The notes: generated from the sequence alone by a model not told the origin. A DNA stretch of 26,147 nt from Saprospiraceae bacterium UBA2365 (GCA_002344345.1 DDTL01000199.1:1-26147); one strand, 5' to 3'. Shown: positions 7,135-15,027, numbered from the stretch's first letter. A program made the numbers and translations.

Positions 7135-10100
7135 ATGACTAAGTACAGAGAATTTAAAGGTTTGGATTTCAATCAGATCGACGAAGAAGTGCTCATATTC
7201 TGGGAAGAAGGCGACGTCTTTCACCGCAGTGTCAACCAAAGATCAGAAGAAAATCCTTTTATATTTTATGAAGGGCCACCTTCTGCCAATGGTTTGCCAG
7301 GTATTCATCACGTCCTCGGTAGAGCCATCAAGGATCTGGTTTGCCGTTATCAGACCATGAAGGGTAAACGCGTCGAAAGAAAAGGCGGTTGGGATACCCA
7401 TGGACTGCCTGTTGAGCTGAAAGTCGAATCCGAACTTGGCATTACCAAAGATGATATCGGTGAAAAGATCAGCGTGGAGGAATACAACCGACATTGCCGC
7501 ACCACCGTCATGCAATATAAGGACAAATGGGACGATATTACGCGTAAAATGGGCTTTTGGGTAGACCTTGACAAGCCTTATATGACTTTCGATAACAGCT
7601 ACATCGAAACGGTCTGGTATCTGCTGAAAGAATTGTACAACAAAGATCTGCTCTATAAAGGTTATACCATTCAGCCATATTCTCCCAGCGCCGGAACAGG
7701 CCTTAGTTCGCACGAACTGAACCTTCCCGGATGCTACCGCGATGTGTCAGATACCAGTATGGTAGCACAATTCAAAGTTATCCAAAACGAACAATCCGCT
7801 TTTTTGTTCGAAGACCTCGACGATGGCGATGTGTACTTCCTTGCATGGACGACCACTCCATGGACTCTGCCGTCCAATACCGCACTGGCCGTAGGAAAAA
7901 ACATTGATTATATCAGGATCAAAACCTATAATCCCTATACATTCAAACGGGTCAACCTGATCCTGGCAGAAACACTGTTGCCTTCATGGTTTAAAGAAGA
8001 CCAGGCACAGGCAGACTTTCATGCTTACCAGGAAAACGATAAACTCATTCCCTATGCGCTTACAGGTAAATATAAAGGGCGCGATCTGGAAGGAATAAGA
8101 TACGAGCAGTTGATGCCGTATGCTCAACCGGAAGACGGCGATGCATTCCGCGTGATCACCGGAGATTTTGTTTCCACAGAAGACGGAACGGGCATCGTTC
8201 ACATTGCGCCGTCTTTTGGTGCTGATGACATGTTTGTAGGTAAACAAAACGGTATCGGATCACTCACTTTGGTGGACAAACAGGGCAAATTCACTGAAAA
8301 TGCCGGTGACCTGGCCGGGAAATACGTCAAAAACTATAAAGATGACCCCAATTGGGAAGATATAGACGTGCTGATCGCTGTGAAACTCAAATACGAAAAC
8401 AAGGCTTTCAATGTTAAAAAATATGTTCACAGCTATCCGCATTGTTGGAGAACGGATAAACCCATCCTGTATTATCCACTGGATAGCTGGTTTATCAGGA
8501 CGACGGGCATGAAGGACAGGATGATCGAGCTGAACAATACGATCCACTGGTATCCGGAACACACCGGTTCAGGGCGTTTTGGGAAATGGCTCGAGAACCT
8601 GCAGGACTGGAACCTTTCGAGGTCTCGTTTCTGGGGAATTCCTTTGCCGATCTGGAGAACAGAAGATGCTGCTGAAGAATTGATCATCGGTTCTGTTCAG
8701 GAACTATCCGATGCGATCGAAGCTTCCGTCAAAGCTGGTTTTATGGAAAACAATCCATATAAAACGGATGCTGCCCTGCAAGGGATTGACCTGCACAAAC
8801 CGTATATAGACCGGGTTGTTTTGGTAAGCCCGAACGGCAAAAAAATGTTCCGTGAACCCGATCTGATCGATGTATGGTTTGACAGTGGTGCCATGCCGGC
8901 TGCACAACATCATTATCCGTTCAACAACCAGGAGAAATTCAATCTGCATTTTCCGGCTGATTTTATTTCTGAAGGAGTGGATCAGACACGTGGTTGGTTT
9001 TTTACCCTGCATGCGATCGCAACGATGGTTTTTGACAGTGTTGCCTTCAAAAATGTGATCTCCACCGGCCTTGTTTTGGACAAAACAGGCGAAAAAATGT
9101 CCAAGCGCAAGGGAAATGTAGTGGATCCGTTTGAGACCATCGACCATTATGGCGCTGACCCGACCAGGTGGTATATGATCGCCAATGCACCACCTTGGGA
9201 CAACCTGAAGTTCGACCTGAAAGGCGTGGAAGAAACCACACGGAAGTTTTTTATGACCTTGTACAATACCTATTCTTTCTTTGCCCTCTATGCCAATCTG
9301 GATGAGTTCAGGTATGATAGAGATCCGGTGCCGGTTGACCGCAGGCCGGAGATCGACCGTTGGATCATATCCCTGCTCAATACGCTGGTGAAGGAAACGG
9401 ATGAAGATCTGCAAAATTATGATCTGACGTCTGCCTTGCGCAAGATCCAGACCTTTGTATACGATCACCTGAGCAATTGGTATGTGAGGCTCAACAGAAG
9501 AAGATTCTGGAAAGGCGATCTTTCCGAAGATAAATTGTCTGCCTATCAGACACTGTATGAATCGCTGATCACACTCTCCAAACTGATGGCTCCGGGTGCG
9601 CCTTTCATGAGTGAATGGATGTACCGCAATCTCAACGAAGTGAGTAAACGCGAACATTCAGATTCCGTTCACCTGGTCGATTATCCCAAAGCTGATGAAA
9701 GCCTGATCGATAAAGCGCTTGAAGAACGGATGGAATATGCTCAGCGGATCTCTTCCCTGGTATTATCACTGAGGAAAAAGCAGATGATCCGGGTCAGACA
9801 ACCGCTCAACAAGATCATGTTACCTATTCTGGACAGGACCTTCGAAGATCAGGTGGAAAAGGTGAAGGACTTGATCCTTCAGGAAGTGAATATCAAGGAG
9901 ATAGAATACATTTCTGATACCTCAGGCATTATCCATAAATCTGTGAAACCCAATTTCCAGACCTTAGGGAAAAGGTTGGGCAAATACATGAAGGATGCCA
10001 GTAGGCTTATCGCTGAAATGTCCCAGGAGGATATTTCAAAGATCGAAGCAGAAAACGCTTTTGTTCTGGAGATCGACAACCAGAAATTTGATCTGACTGC

Positions 10101-10455
10101 CGAAGATGTGGTCATCGCTGCGGAAGATATTCCGGGTTGGACAGTGGCCACTGACAGGAATCTGACCGTAGCGTTGGATATACAGTTGACGGATGCTTTG
10201 TTGGCTGAAGGTACTGCCCGGGAACTTGTCAACAGGATCCAAAATCTGAGGAAGTCTGCCGATTTGAATGTGACCGACCGGATCCATGTGTTGTTGACTG
10301 AAACGAAGGAAATTACCGATGCACTGCTTCAATTTGAGGATTATATCAAATCCGAAACCCTGGCTGAATCCATTGAGATCTCATCAGATTTTGGCGGAGA
10401 AAGAACGGAATTGCAGGAAGGCGTATGGACGGAGATATTGGTGAAGAAAGCGTAG
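7135..10455 (+). CDS. ileS: Isoleucyl-tRNA synthetase, type 2 (IleRS2) with GIHH active-site motif
   Basis: This 1106-residue class I enzyme charges tRNA-Ile with isoleucine in the cytoplasm. The active-site N-terminus reads EGPPSANGLPGIHHVLGR. The usual HIGH motif is replaced by G56-I57-H58-H59, an arrangement reported for some type-2 IleRS enzymes and connected with very high mupirocin resistance. The editing (CP1) domain has WTTTPWTLPSN at about residues 238-248 and the HIAPSFGADD segment, so hydrolysis of mischarged Val-tRNA is expected. The second signature, KMSKR, is at 654-658. An anticodon-binding helical domain follows (about 720-880) and then a C-terminal extension without the zinc-binding cysteines of type-1 enzymes. 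Length and PPSANG wording fit the eukaryote-like type-2 clade, which is usual in Bacteroidota. The start at 7135 gives the expected short N-terminus before the Rossmann fold. No second ileS is seen here. Confidence 0.97.
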   Translation: MTKYREFKGLDFNQIDEEVLIFWEEGDVFHRSVNQRSEENPFIFYEGPPSANGLPGIHHVLGRAIKDLVCRYQTMKGKRVERKGGWDTHGLPVELKVESELGITKDDIGEKISVEEYNRHCRTTVMQYKDKWDDITRKMGFWVDLDKPYMTFDNSYIETVWYLLKELYNKDLLYKGYTIQPYSPSAGTGLSSHELNLPGCYRDVSDTSMVAQFKVIQNEQSAFLFEDLDDGDVYFLAWTTTPWTLPSNTALAVGKNIDYIRIKTYNPYTFKRVNLILAETLLPSWFKEDQAQADFHAYQENDKLIPYALTGKYKGRDLEGIRYEQLMPYAQPEDGDAFRVITGDFVSTEDGTGIVHIAPSFGADDMFVGKQNGIGSLTLVDKQGKFTENAGDLAGKYVKNYKDDPNWEDIDVLIAVKLKYENKAFNVKKYVHSYPHCWRTDKPILYYPLDSWFIRTTGMKDRMIELNNTIHWYPEHTGSGRFGKWLENLQDWNLSRSRFWGIPLPIWRTEDAAEELIIGSVQELSDAIEASVKAGFMENNPYKTDAALQGIDLHKPYIDRVVLVSPNGKKMFREPDLIDVWFDSGAMPAAQHHYPFNNQEKFNLHFPADFISEGVDQTRGWFFTLHAIATMVFDSVAFKNVISTGLVLDKTGEKMSKRKGNVVDPFETIDHYGADPTRWYMIANAPPWDNLKFDLKGVEETTRKFFMTLYNTYSFFALYANLDEFRYDRDPVPVDRRPEIDRWIISLLNTLVKETDEDLQNYDLTSALRKIQTFVYDHLSNWYVRLNRRRFWKGDLSEDKLSAYQTLYESLITLSKLMAPGAPFMSEWMYRNLNEVSKREHSDSVHLVDYPKADESLIDKALEERMEYAQRISSLVLSLRKKQMIRVRQPLNKIMLPILDRTFEDQVEKVKDLILQEVNIKEIEYISDTSGIIHKSVKPNFQTLGKRLGKYMKDASRLIAEMSQEDISKIEAENAFVLEIDNQKFDLTAEDVVIAAEDIPGWTVATDRNLTVALDIQLTDALLAEGTARELVNRIQNLRKSADLNVTDRIHVLLTETKEITDALLQFEDYIKSETLAESIEISSDFGGERTELQEGVWTEILVKKA

Positions 10456-10497
10456 GGAAGTGGAGTAGCCGGGAAACAACTCGAAAATCTCCAACAT

Positions 10498-10531
10498 CTT
10501 CAACAATTCGAACAAAGAAACATAGAAACAA
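10498..10531 (+). repeat. 34-bp direct repeat, copy A
   Basis: It begins CTTCAACAATTCGAACAAAG and ends ACATAGAAACAA. It matches copy B at 10760-10793 at 31 of 34 positions in the same orientation. The two copies bracket the palindromic element at 10586-10722. Confidence 0.75.
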
Positions 10532-10585
10532 TTTCTCCCACTCTCAGTGTTGCAGGTTAAAACACCAGCAACGGCGGAACAATCG

Positions 10586-10722
10586 AAAAGATTTCTCCCT
10601 TCGGTCGAAACGACTGTGGCGTTTTTGGGAAGATAATAGGGAGGAGAACGGCGGCGTGAGGCCGTTCTCCTCCCTATTATTTACAGCCAATTATTCATTC
10701 TGAGCGGAGCGAAGAATCTTTT
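10586..10722. repeat. 137-bp composite palindromic element (MITE- or REP-like)
   Basis: The ends are inverted: AAAAGATT at 10586-10593 and AATCTTTT at 10715-10722, extending into longer imperfect arms (AGATTTCTCCCTTCGGTCGA on the left, TCATTCTGAGCGGAGCGAAG on the right). Within it lies a perfect palindrome with 20-bp arms. Motifs of the kind TTCTGAGCG(G/A)AGCGAAGAATCT are, from memory, dispersed in many environmental genomes. There is no transposase ORF, so if mobile it would be non-autonomous. It lies in the convergent gap between ileS and the ferredoxin gene and could double as a terminator. Confidence 0.65.
10633..10680. terminator. Perfect 20-bp palindrome in the convergent gap after ileS
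   Basis: The arm ATAATAGGGAGGAGAACGGC (10633-10652) is perfectly inverted at 10661-10680 around the 8-nt loop GGCGTGAG. Lying between the ends of two convergent genes, it could stop transcription from both sides. There is no long T-tract on either side, so the terminator role is uncertain; it is also the core of the composite element. Confidence 0.5.
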
Positions 10723-10736
10723 GATAATCAGTTCAA

Positions 10737-10759
10737 ATCATGACGATGAATGTCATGAT
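10737..10759. repeat. Small inverted repeat
   Basis: ATCATGAC (10737-10744) and GTCATGAT (10752-10759) are perfect inverted arms around a 7-nt loop. It sits just outside the composite element and immediately before direct-repeat copy B. Confidence 0.55.
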
Positions 10760-10793
10760 CTTCGACAATTCGAACAAAAAAACATAGGAACAA
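10760..10793 (+). repeat. 34-bp direct repeat, copy B
   Basis: It begins CTTCGACAATTCGAACAAAA and ends ACATAGGAACAA. It differs from copy A at three positions. It lies 22 bp before the end of the minus-strand ferredoxin gene. Confidence 0.75.
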
Positions 10794-10815
10794 GGAACAA
10801 AGAAACCTTTCAAGT

Positions 10816-11043
10816 TTAGATCCTTTTTACTTGAATGATATTCACCGGGCAACTTTTGGAAGCTTTAAGGTTGGCTTCCCATTCGTCGTCATGAACACGG
10901 ACCGTGTGGAAACCGCGTTTGTTCTGTCCTCCGAGCAGTGTGCTTTTTCCGTCCTTGTGTGACATGACCCATCGGAATGGCGCTTCTTCCACACAATAAT
11001 TGCAGCCGATACATTTTTCTCTCTGGTGCGTGATCACGATCAT
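10816..11043 (-). CDS. Small [4Fe-4S] ferredoxin
   Basis: A 75-residue soluble protein with one iron-sulfur binding set: Cys11, Cys14 and Cys17 in CIGCNYC, plus Cys65 followed by Pro in SKSCPVNII. This is the single-cluster ferredoxin pattern, so it should carry one [4Fe-4S] cluster and pass electrons in the cytoplasm. The segment between the cysteine groups is about 48 residues and contains WVMSHKDGKSTLLGG and a histidine- and acid-rich stretch, typical of the small ferredoxins seen in Bacteroidota. Its ATG overlaps the stop codon of the upstream U32 gene (TGATG, sharing one base), so the two are translationally coupled and very likely work together. Gene order suggests it is the electron donor or cluster partner of the U32 protein, which is inference. 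Confidence 0.9.
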   Translation of the reverse strand: MIVITHQREKCIGCNYCVEEAPFRWVMSHKDGKSTLLGGQNKRGFHTVRVHDDEWEANLKASKSCPVNIIQVKRI

Positions 11044-12284
11044 CAGGCAGGCACGATTTTGTACAGTTTATCTGATTTCCGGATCTTGCGGTCAAGGGGA
11101 AAAGTGCATTCTTCGCCCTTTACGGCTGTTTCCGCCTGAATATCATCAACCATCAAAGCAGTGATCTCGGACTCTATCACACCGGTTTCAGGTCCGGTGA
11201 TCAGGATCTTATCTCCGATCTCCAGGGTATGGCTGTCTATTTTGAAGTGAGCAATTCCGGCTTTGGGGAAATAGTGAATGCCCTGTCCGAGATAGATCTT
11301 TTTCTCCGTAGCGCTGGATCCCTGTTTGTTGGTCCACTCACCAAGTTCCTTACCCAGGTAATAACCACCCCAAAATCCCCTGTTGTACACTTTTTCGAGT
11401 TCGCTGACCCATCCTTCCACTTTTTGAAGTGAAAAACTGCCATCCTGAACTGAATCTATGGCTTCACGGTATGCTTTTACTACTTTATACACATATTCGG
11501 GCGCCCGGGCACGTCCTTCGATCTTCAATACGGTGATACCAGTGTCGATCAACTGGTCCAGAAAGCTTATCGTGCTGAGATCTTTTGGCGACATAATGAA
11601 TTCATTATCAATCTCCAGTTCGTGACCATCTTCAATATCGATGACCTTATATTTTCTCCTGCAATTCTGTAGGCAGGCGCCACGGTTGGCAGAAGAATTC
11701 TGGGTATGCAGGCTAAGGTAACATTTGCCGGAAACGGCCATGCATAAAGCGCCGTGTGCAAAAACTTCAATTCTGATCAATTCACCTGAAGGGCCTTTGA
11801 TCTGTTCTTCGATGATACCGTCACATATTGTCTTCATTTGTCCAAGGCTCAATTCCCTGGAAAGCACCATGACATCCGCAAAAAAAGAATAGAATTTGAC
11901 CGTTTCGATATTGGTCACATTGAGTTGGGTGGAAATATGCACAGGAAGTCCAACGGTCCTGGCGTAATGGATCACGGCCTGGTCAGAGGCGATGATGGCA
12001 TCGATGCCGGATGCATTAGCTGCGTCGATGATCTTTTTCACGAGTTTCAGGTCGTGATCGTACACGATCGTATTGAGTGTCATATACGCCTTCATATTGT
12101 TTTCATGGCAAATGGAAGCGACTTTATCCAGATCTTCCATCGTGAAATTATATGAAGAAGTAGCCCTCATATTCAATTGTTCAATGCCAAAATATACGGA
12201 GTTGGCTCCACTTTGCACTGCCGCCATCAATGACTCAAATGAGCCTGCCGGAGCCATTAGTTCTATATGATTTTTCTCACTCAT
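11043..12284 (-). CDS. U32-family protein, TrhP-like (putative tRNA U34 hydroxylation enzyme)
   Basis: The frame is open to 12446, but the Met at 12284 (MSEKNHIELMAPAGSFESLM) starts exactly at the conserved U32 beginning, giving 413 residues; the upstream stretch lacks family character. The family signature EVFAHGALCMAVSGKC is followed by RGACLQNCRRKY, so Cys181, Cys188, Cys204 and Cys208 form the four-cysteine set that binds a metal or iron-sulfur centre in this family. The LSRELSL segment and the ISTQLNVTN strand resemble E. coli TrhP (YegQ). Although named 'peptidase U32', TrhP and its relatives take part in hydroxylation of tRNA (5-hydroxyuridine at position 34) or, for RlhA, of 23S rRNA, and need prephenate and iron-sulfur proteins. 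A TrhP-like role is the best guess; a related RlhA-like or collagenase-named paralogue cannot be excluded. Its stop overlaps the ferredoxin start. Confidence 0.85.
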   Translation of the reverse strand: MSEKNHIELMAPAGSFESLMAAVQSGANSVYFGIEQLNMRATSSYNFTMEDLDKVASICHENNMKAYMTLNTIVYDHDLKLVKKIIDAANASGIDAIIASDQAVIHYARTVGLPVHISTQLNVTNIETVKFYSFFADVMVLSRELSLGQMKTICDGIIEEQIKGPSGELIRIEVFAHGALCMAVSGKCYLSLHTQNSSANRGACLQNCRRKYKVIDIEDGHELEIDNEFIMSPKDLSTISFLDQLIDTGITVLKIEGRARAPEYVYKVVKAYREAIDSVQDGSFSLQKVEGWVSELEKVYNRGFWGGYYLGKELGEWTNKQGSSATEKKIYLGQGIHYFPKAGIAHFKIDSHTLEIGDKILITGPETGVIESEITALMVDDIQAETAVKGEECTFPLDRKIRKSDKLYKIVPA

Positions 12285-12649
12285 TTTTTGAAAATAACTT
12301 TCTAAACACAAAATAAATAAAATAGTTCGGAGGTGATTGAACAGAATTTTTGTTTTTTTTAATCCTGCTTCCACATTTTTTTCAGGAAATCGTTTTAGCA
12401 TCAGGCATGAGTACGAAAGGCATTTTAGCAAAGCAGAAAACAGCATTTTTTTGCTAATTTGTACCTGTAGTAAAGACCGTGGAAAGGATCATTTAATCAC
12501 TTACCATTGAAAATCAAAAAGATGAGGAAGTGTTTGAATTTTTTGTTTCATCAAAAAAGATGAAATTTTGCCCAAAAACGGATTAAATAACTAATTTCGT
12601 CGAACAAAAGGCGAAGTTATATTATGATTTCGATAAACCGAATAAAAGG
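12285..12649. other. 365-bp divergent promoter region between U32 and GH3 genes
   Basis: This AT-rich gap lies between the divergent U32 and GH3 starts. It holds the GH3 promoter candidate and, just upstream of it, a perfect small palindrome, TTTCATC (12546-12552) and GATGAAA (12559-12565) around six A residues, which could be an operator. No convincing -7 box was found for the U32 gene and no small ORF is supported. Confidence 0.5.
12567..12599 (+). promoter_or_regulatory. Promoter candidate for the GH3-family gene
   Basis: TTTG at 12567-12570 and TAATTTCG at 12592-12599 (one mismatch to TAnnTTTG) are separated by 21 bp, the spacing expected for Bacteroidota -33/-7 promoters. The leader would be about 45 nt to the ATG at 12650. 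Confidence 0.5.
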
Positions 12650-14179
12650 ATGAGGCAAATCATCAATTCCAGTATTTCACTTTACCTTAAACACAGATTT
12701 AAGGTGATCCGTCAGTTTATGGACAAACCCTATGAGATCCAGGAGCGTATATTCAGGGATCTGATAAACAAATCTGTACAGACTGAATGGGGGAAACAGT
12801 TTGATTTTGCCGGGATTGATAGTTTTGGAAGTTTTAACAAAAACGTTCCGATCAGTCATTATGATGACCTCAAACCTTATATCCAAAGAATGATGCTTGG
12901 AGAGAAAGATGTGCTTTGGCCCGGAAAAATTTCCTGGTTTGCAAAGTCTTCCGGAACTACCGCTGACAAAAGTAAGTTCATCCCGGTCAGTCCTGAAAAT
13001 TTAAAGAACAGCCACTATAAAAGCAATTGGGATGTTTTGACCATCCTATACAATGTCAAGCCTGATGCGACGATATTAAGCGGGAAAAATCTGGCTATGG
13101 GCGGAACGGTTGGTCGTCTGGCCAATTTCCCTGATGCGATGATCGGAGACATTTCAGGGATCATGATAAAAAATGCCCCCGAAATAGGCCGGGTAGCCAT
13201 GTCGCCTGACACCGACACCGCTTTGATAGCGGATTGGAATATCAAACTTGAACAGATGGCCAGGATCACCGGGAAAGAAAATATCATGTCTGTCAGCGGT
13301 GTGCCGACGTGGGCGATCGTACTTTTCAGAAAAATGATGGAGATGTACGGCAAATCCAATATGTTGGAGATATGGCCCAACGCTGAAGTTTATATGCATG
13401 GTGGTGTGGCTTTTGATCCGTACAGAGCCCAGTTCAGGGAATTCTTTCCCTCCGACAATTTTACTTATCTGGAGATTTATAATTCCTCTGAAGGATTTTT
13501 TGGTATTCAGAATGATCTGTCTGTTCAGGACATGCTCCTTCTGGTGGACAACGAAATATTTTATGAGTTCATACCTTTCGAGCAGTTTTTTGACGAAACT
13601 CCGGATGTGCTGACCATCAGGGATGTGGAGCTAAATAAAAACTATGTCCTGATCATCAGTACCAACTCCGGGTTGTGGCGTTATGTGGTTGGAGATACAG
13701 TGACGTTTACCAGTCTGGAGCCATTCAAGATCCGTATCACCGGCAGGATCAAGCATTTTATCAATGTATTTGGCGAAGAAGTGATGGTGTCCAACACGGA
13801 CAAAGCCGTGGCTGTGGCCTGTGAAAAACATCACGCAAAGATTGCGGATTATACCGTGGCGCCTGTTTTTTTTAAGAACCAGGATCAGGGAGGACATCAA
13901 TGGCTGGTGGAATTCAGCAAGGAGCCCGGAGATCTGGCGGCTTTTACACACGATCTTGATTTGAGTTTGCAACAGATTAATTCAGATTATGAAGCTAAAA
14001 GATTCAATAATCTTGCTTTGAAAGAACTCGAATTGGTTTCGCTGCCAAAGGGAACATTTTATAAATGGATGCATAGTCGGGGTAAGCTTGGAGGACAAAA
14101 TAAAGTACCCAGACTGTCCAATTCAAGGCAATTCGTGGACGAAATACTCAGCTTTTACAACCAAGAGCATGGAAAATGA
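12650..14179 (+). CDS. GH3-family acyl-adenylate-forming enzyme
   Basis: A 509-residue soluble protein of the GH3 auxin-responsive family. The ATP-binding motif FAKSSGTTADKSKFIPVS is at about residues 97-114, the second motif YNSSEGFFGIQ is in the middle, and the third, WRYVVGDTV, follows, after which comes a smaller C-terminal domain. In plants GH3 enzymes adenylate a carboxylic acid such as indole-acetic or jasmonic acid and join it to an amino acid. Bacterial members are widespread in Bacteroidota, but their substrates are not established. Length matches the family (about 500). The ATG at 12650 lies just downstream of a promoter candidate and gives the usual N-terminus. Its stop overlaps the next small gene by 11 bp, implying co-translation. 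Confidence is high for the family and low for the substrate. Confidence 0.9.
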   Translation: MRQIINSSISLYLKHRFKVIRQFMDKPYEIQERIFRDLINKSVQTEWGKQFDFAGIDSFGSFNKNVPISHYDDLKPYIQRMMLGEKDVLWPGKISWFAKSSGTTADKSKFIPVSPENLKNSHYKSNWDVLTILYNVKPDATILSGKNLAMGGTVGRLANFPDAMIGDISGIMIKNAPEIGRVAMSPDTDTALIADWNIKLEQMARITGKENIMSVSGVPTWAIVLFRKMMEMYGKSNMLEIWPNAEVYMHGGVAFDPYRAQFREFFPSDNFTYLEIYNSSEGFFGIQNDLSVQDMLLLVDNEIFYEFIPFEQFFDETPDVLTIRDVELNKNYVLIISTNSGLWRYVVGDTVTFTSLEPFKIRITGRIKHFINVFGEEVMVSNTDKAVAVACEKHHAKIADYTVAPVFFKNQDQGGHQWLVEFSKEPGDLAAFTHDLDLSLQQINSDYEAKRFNNLALKELELVSLPKGTFYKWMHSRGKLGGQNKVPRLSNSRQFVDEILSFYNQEHGK

Positions 14180-14504
14180 AATCATTGCTGTTCAACAACT
14201 CATAGTCGAGTATGTTGAAACTCCGGAATCCAGTGAAGCATTGGCTGAGGAACAATTCATCGAAATGATAGCCAAACGGGTTGAAGAATTGATGGAAACC
14301 AATATGGAACTGTTTTTCAATCATTTGTATCGAATGGATGTCAGCGAACAAAAAATTTTCAGGGCCTTGCATCCGGCAACTGAATTGAACGAATCTGTCT
14401 ATATAACCCTGGCCAGGATCATATACGAGCGCCAAAAACAACGATTGGAATCCAAGAAAAAATATAAACCAAAAGATATCGATTTTTGGGCCGATGATGT
14501 TTAG
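14169..14504 (+). CDS. Small conserved-looking protein co-translated with the GH3 enzyme
   Basis: A 111-residue protein starting at an ATG inside the last codons of the GH3 gene (MENEIIAVQQLIVEY), an 11-bp overlap. The frame extends upstream to 14088, but that part lies entirely within the GH3 gene. It has no signal peptide or membrane segment. The first two thirds are acidic and look helical (EEQFIEMIAKRVEELMETNMELFFNHLYRMDV), the later part is basic (ERQKQRLESKKKYKPKD), and it ends DFWADDV. I do not recognise a domain. The tight overlap suggests a partner, stability or regulatory role for the GH3 enzyme, which is inference. Its stop is immediately followed by an 8-bp-periodic repeat tract. 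Confidence 0.75.
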   Translation: MENEIIAVQQLIVEYVETPESSEALAEEQFIEMIAKRVEELMETNMELFFNHLYRMDVSEQKIFRALHPATELNESVYITLARIIYERQKQRLESKKKYKPKDIDFWADDV

Positions 14505-14592
14505 GAGATAATTTGGTAATTTGGTAATTTGAAAATTTGAGAATTCAACAACTCAACAACTCAACAACTCAACAACTCACCAACTCAACAAC
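14505..14592 (-). repeat. 8-bp-periodic repeat tract filling the gap between two convergent genes
   Basis: From the base after one TAG stop to the base before the other gene's stop, the whole gap is repeat. On the plus strand it runs GAGA, TAATTTGG twice, TAATTTGA, AAATTTGA, GAATTCAA, then CAACTCAA-type octamers to the end, all in one 8-bp phase. Read on the minus strand it is the same series as 6881-6957: GTTGTTGA-type octamers directly after the GNAT stop, then TTCTCAAA and TTTTCAAA types, ending with TCTCC. Confidence 0.8.
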
Positions 14593-15027
14593 TTAATGCC
14601 AGATTTTGTCATAAACCTTTTGTTCCTTATTCAGCGTAAAATTCAGTTTTTCATAAAAAGGATGACTTTCGGCTCTCAGGGTATTGGTTCGGGCACGTAA
14701 TAATTTGCAATTTTGCAACTTTGCCCAGTTCTGAACATGTTCTACCAGTTTTTTACCGGTTCCTTTATTTCTGTGATCCTGATCGACGATCAATCCCGTG
14801 ATCTCAACAAAAATTTCTGATTCAATCCTTAATGAATATATACCATGAACCCAGCCGATGATTTGGTCATGATCAACAGCTACCAAAACGCAATGTTCCG
14901 GATTCTTAAGAATTTCTTTAAGCCTCTTTAAAACAGCAACATGAGGTGTTTTATAACCTAATTGTTCGGAAAGGGCTGAAATAGCTACATAATCTTTTTG
15001 CTCTGCGTTTCGGATATATGACTTCAT
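14593..15027 (-). CDS. GNAT-family N-acetyltransferase
   Basis: A 144-residue protein with the GNAT fold: a start of the MKSYIRNAEQKDYVAIS kind, strands around LVAVDHDQIIGWVHGIY, and the acetyl-CoA motif DQDHRNKGTGKKLVEH (Arg86 to Gly91, the R-x-x-G-x-G pattern). It ends with HPFYEKLNFTLNKEQKVYDK, the usual closing strand of single-domain GNATs. The frame is open to 15096, but the Met at 15027 is the natural family start and the extension (cysteine- and lysine-rich) is not typical. The substrate cannot be told; the general shape is like small-molecule or peptide amine acetyltransferases, including aminoglycoside 6'-N-acetyltransferase relatives. It faces the GH3 operon tail to tail, separated only by a repeat tract. 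Confidence 0.85.
   Translation of the reverse strand: MKSYIRNAEQKDYVAISALSEQLGYKTPHVAVLKRLKEILKNPEHCVLVAVDHDQIIGWVHGIYSLRIESEIFVEITGLIVDQDHRNKGTGKKLVEHVQNWAKLQNCKLLRARTNTLRAESHPFYEKLNFTLNKEQKVYDKIWH

Noticed and set aside
8704..9657. 317-residue minus-strand ORF opposite ileS
   Set aside because: It is a long antisense open frame created by the codon usage of ileS; it has no domain, and the plus-strand gene there is unmistakable.
10425..10703. 92-residue plus-strand ORF overlapping the ileS end
   Set aside because: It runs through the repeat-rich gap and the perfect palindrome; its composition (Arg/Ser-rich) has no protein character.
10586..10722. Integron attC site
   Set aside because: The palindrome is too perfect and lacks recognisable R'/R'' core sites; no integrase or gene cassettes are near.
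12285..12446. N-terminal extension of the U32 protein
   Set aside because: The extra 54 residues are not family-like and the conserved beginning coincides with the Met at 12284.
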